NCBI GenBank assembly: GCA_023230245.1
Contig: JALNXT010000044.1
Coordinates: forward strand, 1-8,522
Direction of reading: 5' to 3'
Length of the DNA stretch: 8,522 nt
Source: Candidatus Cloacimonadota bacterium
GTDB taxonomy: Bacteria > Cloacimonadota > Cloacimonadia > Cloacimonadales > Cloacimonadaceae
Positions 7,525 through 8,522 of the stretch are shown in pieces. The notes under the pieces are model-generated. The model did no database searches. It was not told the origin of the DNA and saw nothing but the letters and a program-made list of their open reading frames with translations. Each line of letters starts with the position of its first letter. Positions within the stretch are counted from its first letter, which is position 1. The position numbers were made by a program, and so were the translations under genes.

Positions 7525-7553
7525 AATGTCTTACAATCCCCTGTTAGTGTCAA
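7525..7553 (-). promoter_or_regulatory. Possible promoter for the tilS operon (weak)
   Basis: A perfect -35-like TTGACA lies at 7553-7548 on the minus strand. At a 17-nt spacer the -10 position reads GACATT (7530-7525), only 3 of 6 matches to TATAAT. It would give a leader of about 25-30 nt before the tilS ATG. It is suggestive only. Confidence 0.25.
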
Positions 7554-7570
7554 TAGCAAAGTGCTACTTG
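7551..7570. repeat. Short imperfect inverted repeat in the divergent region
   Basis: The arms CAATAGCA and TGCTACTTG flank the trinucleotide AAG. They pair over 8 bp with one bulged base. The element touches the candidate tilS -35 box and is not followed directly by a T-run, so an operator-like site is more plausible than a terminator. An inverted repeat this short can arise by chance. Confidence 0.35.
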
Positions 7571-7643
7571 CCATTCCCCCTTTTTTGAAAAGCGCCTCAT
7601 CCGTGTTCCTATTACTTCTTTGGAGTTTCTCTTTAAGAATGTC

Positions 7644-7671
7644 TTGACTTGTATTGCCTTGTCGGTTTTTT
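7644..7671 (+). promoter_or_regulatory. Possible promoter for the kinase gene (weak)
   Basis: TTGACT at 7644-7649 matches the -35 consensus at five of six positions. With a 16-nt spacer the -10 slot is TTTTTT, which is poor. Its position, about 30 nt before the kinase ATG, is reasonable, but the -10 is unconvincing. Confidence 0.2.
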
Positions 7672-7689
7672 GGAAGAAAGATTAGTAGT

Positions 7690-7694
7690 GAGGA
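7690..7694 (+). promoter_or_regulatory. Ribosome binding site for the deoxynucleoside kinase gene
   Basis: GAGGA lies 6 nt before ATG 7701. An in-frame ATG at 7695 touches the SD and is therefore an unlikely start. Confidence 0.65.
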
Positions 7695-7700
7695 ATGATA

Positions 7701-8522
7701 ATGGAGAACATCCGCATTGGCATAGTAGGAAATATCGGAGTGGGCAAATCCACCTTTATAGCAGCAGCAAGTTCTGCACCCCTTAATAAAGCTCTTATAT
7801 CTGTGTACCCAAAACCAAATGGCACCGAAGGGGTTTTCGCCTTTCCAGAAAAATTCAATCCTATCGTACTGGATTCTTTTTACCGGGATCCCGTCGCCAA
7901 TGCTTTCATGGCGCAGATTGAGTTCTTCAATGGCAGATTAGATCGCCAGAAGCTGATCCAATCCTGCAGGGGTATTGTGCTGGAAGACAGGACTCTCGCA
8001 GAGGATTATCATATTTTCGGCAAAGCTCAGCGAATCCTGCAGAACATGTCTGAACCGGAATTCATCGCATATCAGCGTACCTACAGACTGATGACAGAGC
8101 AGATCAAAGAACCCGATCTCTTGGTGTACTTCAAGGCAGACCTTCCCACTCTCCTGGAAAGAATACGAGAGAGAGGACGCGAAAGCGAACTGGCTATTTC
8201 TGCCGATTATCTCCAGTTACTGAATAACTTGTATGAGGATTTTATTACTCACCATGTTGGGTGTCCTGTGCTGGTTATCGATGCGGATAAAGAGGTGGAT
8301 AAAGCTGAGTGGCAACGTCGCACTATCAATCTTGTTGCAGAACAGGTGAAAGCTTTGGAGCTGCGCGTATCCAGCCCGGGTATCAGTGAATGGGTAACGC
8401 TACCTCAGACTGAAGCCACTCTAAAAGCAATTGATGTGGAGCGCAATCTGGAAACATACTTGGCAGAACACCAGAAACTGATAACCATTGCCGGCAATGT
8501 CGGATTGGGGAAATCGACTTTG
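7701..8522 (+). CDS. Deoxynucleoside kinase, probable tandem two-domain form (3' end outside window)
   Basis: The frame is open from ATG 7701 to the window end (274 codons) with no stop. Residues 1 to about 215 form a complete deoxynucleoside kinase of the dNK/dGK-dAK family, which phosphorylates deoxynucleosides with ATP in the cytoplasm. It has P-loop GNIGVGKST (10-18), a candidate catalytic Glu50 in FPEKFNP, LDSFYRDP (57-64), LEDRTLAEDYHIF (94-106, the conserved DRS-like motif with the usual ED-x-x-IF), PDLLVYF (138-144) and a LID region RIRERGRE (154-161) followed by ISADYLQLLNNLYEDF. About 45 linker residues follow, then ITIAGNVGLGKSTL (261-274), a second P-loop in the same frame with the same GN-x-G-x-GKST signature. 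This implies a fused second kinase domain that continues outside the window. The first domain lacks no key motif. Base specificity cannot be read from it. Confidence 0.9.
   Translation, partial: MENIRIGIVGNIGVGKSTFIAAASSAPLNKALISVYPKPNGTEGVFAFPEKFNPIVLDSFYRDPVANAFMAQIEFFNGRLDRQKLIQSCRGIVLEDRTLAEDYHIFGKAQRILQNMSEPEFIAYQRTYRLMTEQIKEPDLLVYFKADLPTLLERIRERGRESELAISADYLQLLNNLYEDFITHHVGCPVLVIDADKEVDKAEWQRRTINLVAEQVKALELRVSSPGISEWVTLPQTEATLKAIDVERNLETYLAEHQKLITIAGNVGLGKSTL

Larger units (their letters stand above)
7493..7700. promoter_or_regulatory. Divergent intergenic region between tilS and the kinase gene
   Basis: This 208-bp region is the only gene-free stretch. Its divergent flanks mean it should contain promoters for both units. 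It is A/T-rich with homopolymer runs (C5T6 near 7576-7587, T6 near 7666-7671). I see no tRNA, riboswitch-like structure or convincing small ORF. The candidate promoter elements and one short inverted repeat are listed separately, and all of them are weak. Confidence 0.6.

Noticed and set aside
7571..7590. C5T6 run resembling the tail of an intrinsic terminator
   Set aside because: No stable GC-rich stem lies directly before the T-run, and no gene on the plus strand ends upstream of it. The flanking genes diverge from here.
7695..7697. Upstream in-frame ATG as the kinase start
   Set aside because: It abuts the GAGGA ribosome binding site with no spacer. ATG 7701 has proper spacing.

Overview
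This 8.5-kb window is ordinary bacterial chromosome, with no mobile element, RNA gene or CRISPR array that I can see. It holds two divergent transcription units. Genes start with ATG or TTG and several have clear Shine-Dalgarno sequences (GAGG or GGAG types), so ribosome binding is of the usual SD type. The taxon cannot be fixed from the sequence. The gene set and protein flavour would fit a didermic anaerobe such as Cloacimonadota or a relative in the FCB group, but this is a low-confidence guess.

Layout. Positions 7492 down to 1 (minus strand) form one tightly packed run of seven genes: tilS (tRNA-Ile lysidine synthetase), hpt (hypoxanthine phosphoribosyltransferase), ftsH (membrane AAA+ zinc protease), hslV and hslU (peptidase and unfoldase of the HslUV protease), an MFS_3-type 12-TM exporter, and the first 39 codons of an unrecognised gene cut by the window edge. 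Every junction overlaps, abuts or has a 2-nt gap, which suggests one operon with translational coupling. Positions 7493-7700 are the only real intergenic space and must hold the divergent control signals. From 7701 to the right edge (plus strand) runs an open deoxynucleoside kinase gene that is cut by the window end.

How the genes relate. tilS-hpt-ftsH is a well-known bacterial cluster. Here hslVU is appended, so two ATP-dependent proteases are made together with a tRNA-modifying enzyme and a purine-salvage enzyme. The divergent kinase also belongs to nucleotide salvage, so hpt and the kinase flank a shared regulatory region.

The most unusual points are two. The kinase reads without interruption through one complete deoxynucleoside kinase domain and a linker of about 45 residues into a second P-loop at the window edge, which implies a tandem, two-domain kinase. 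FtsH carries an N-terminal extension of about 90 residues with a signal-peptide-like segment and an extra predicted transmembrane helix ahead of the canonical FtsH architecture. I see no evidence for a wholly new defence or mobile system here.
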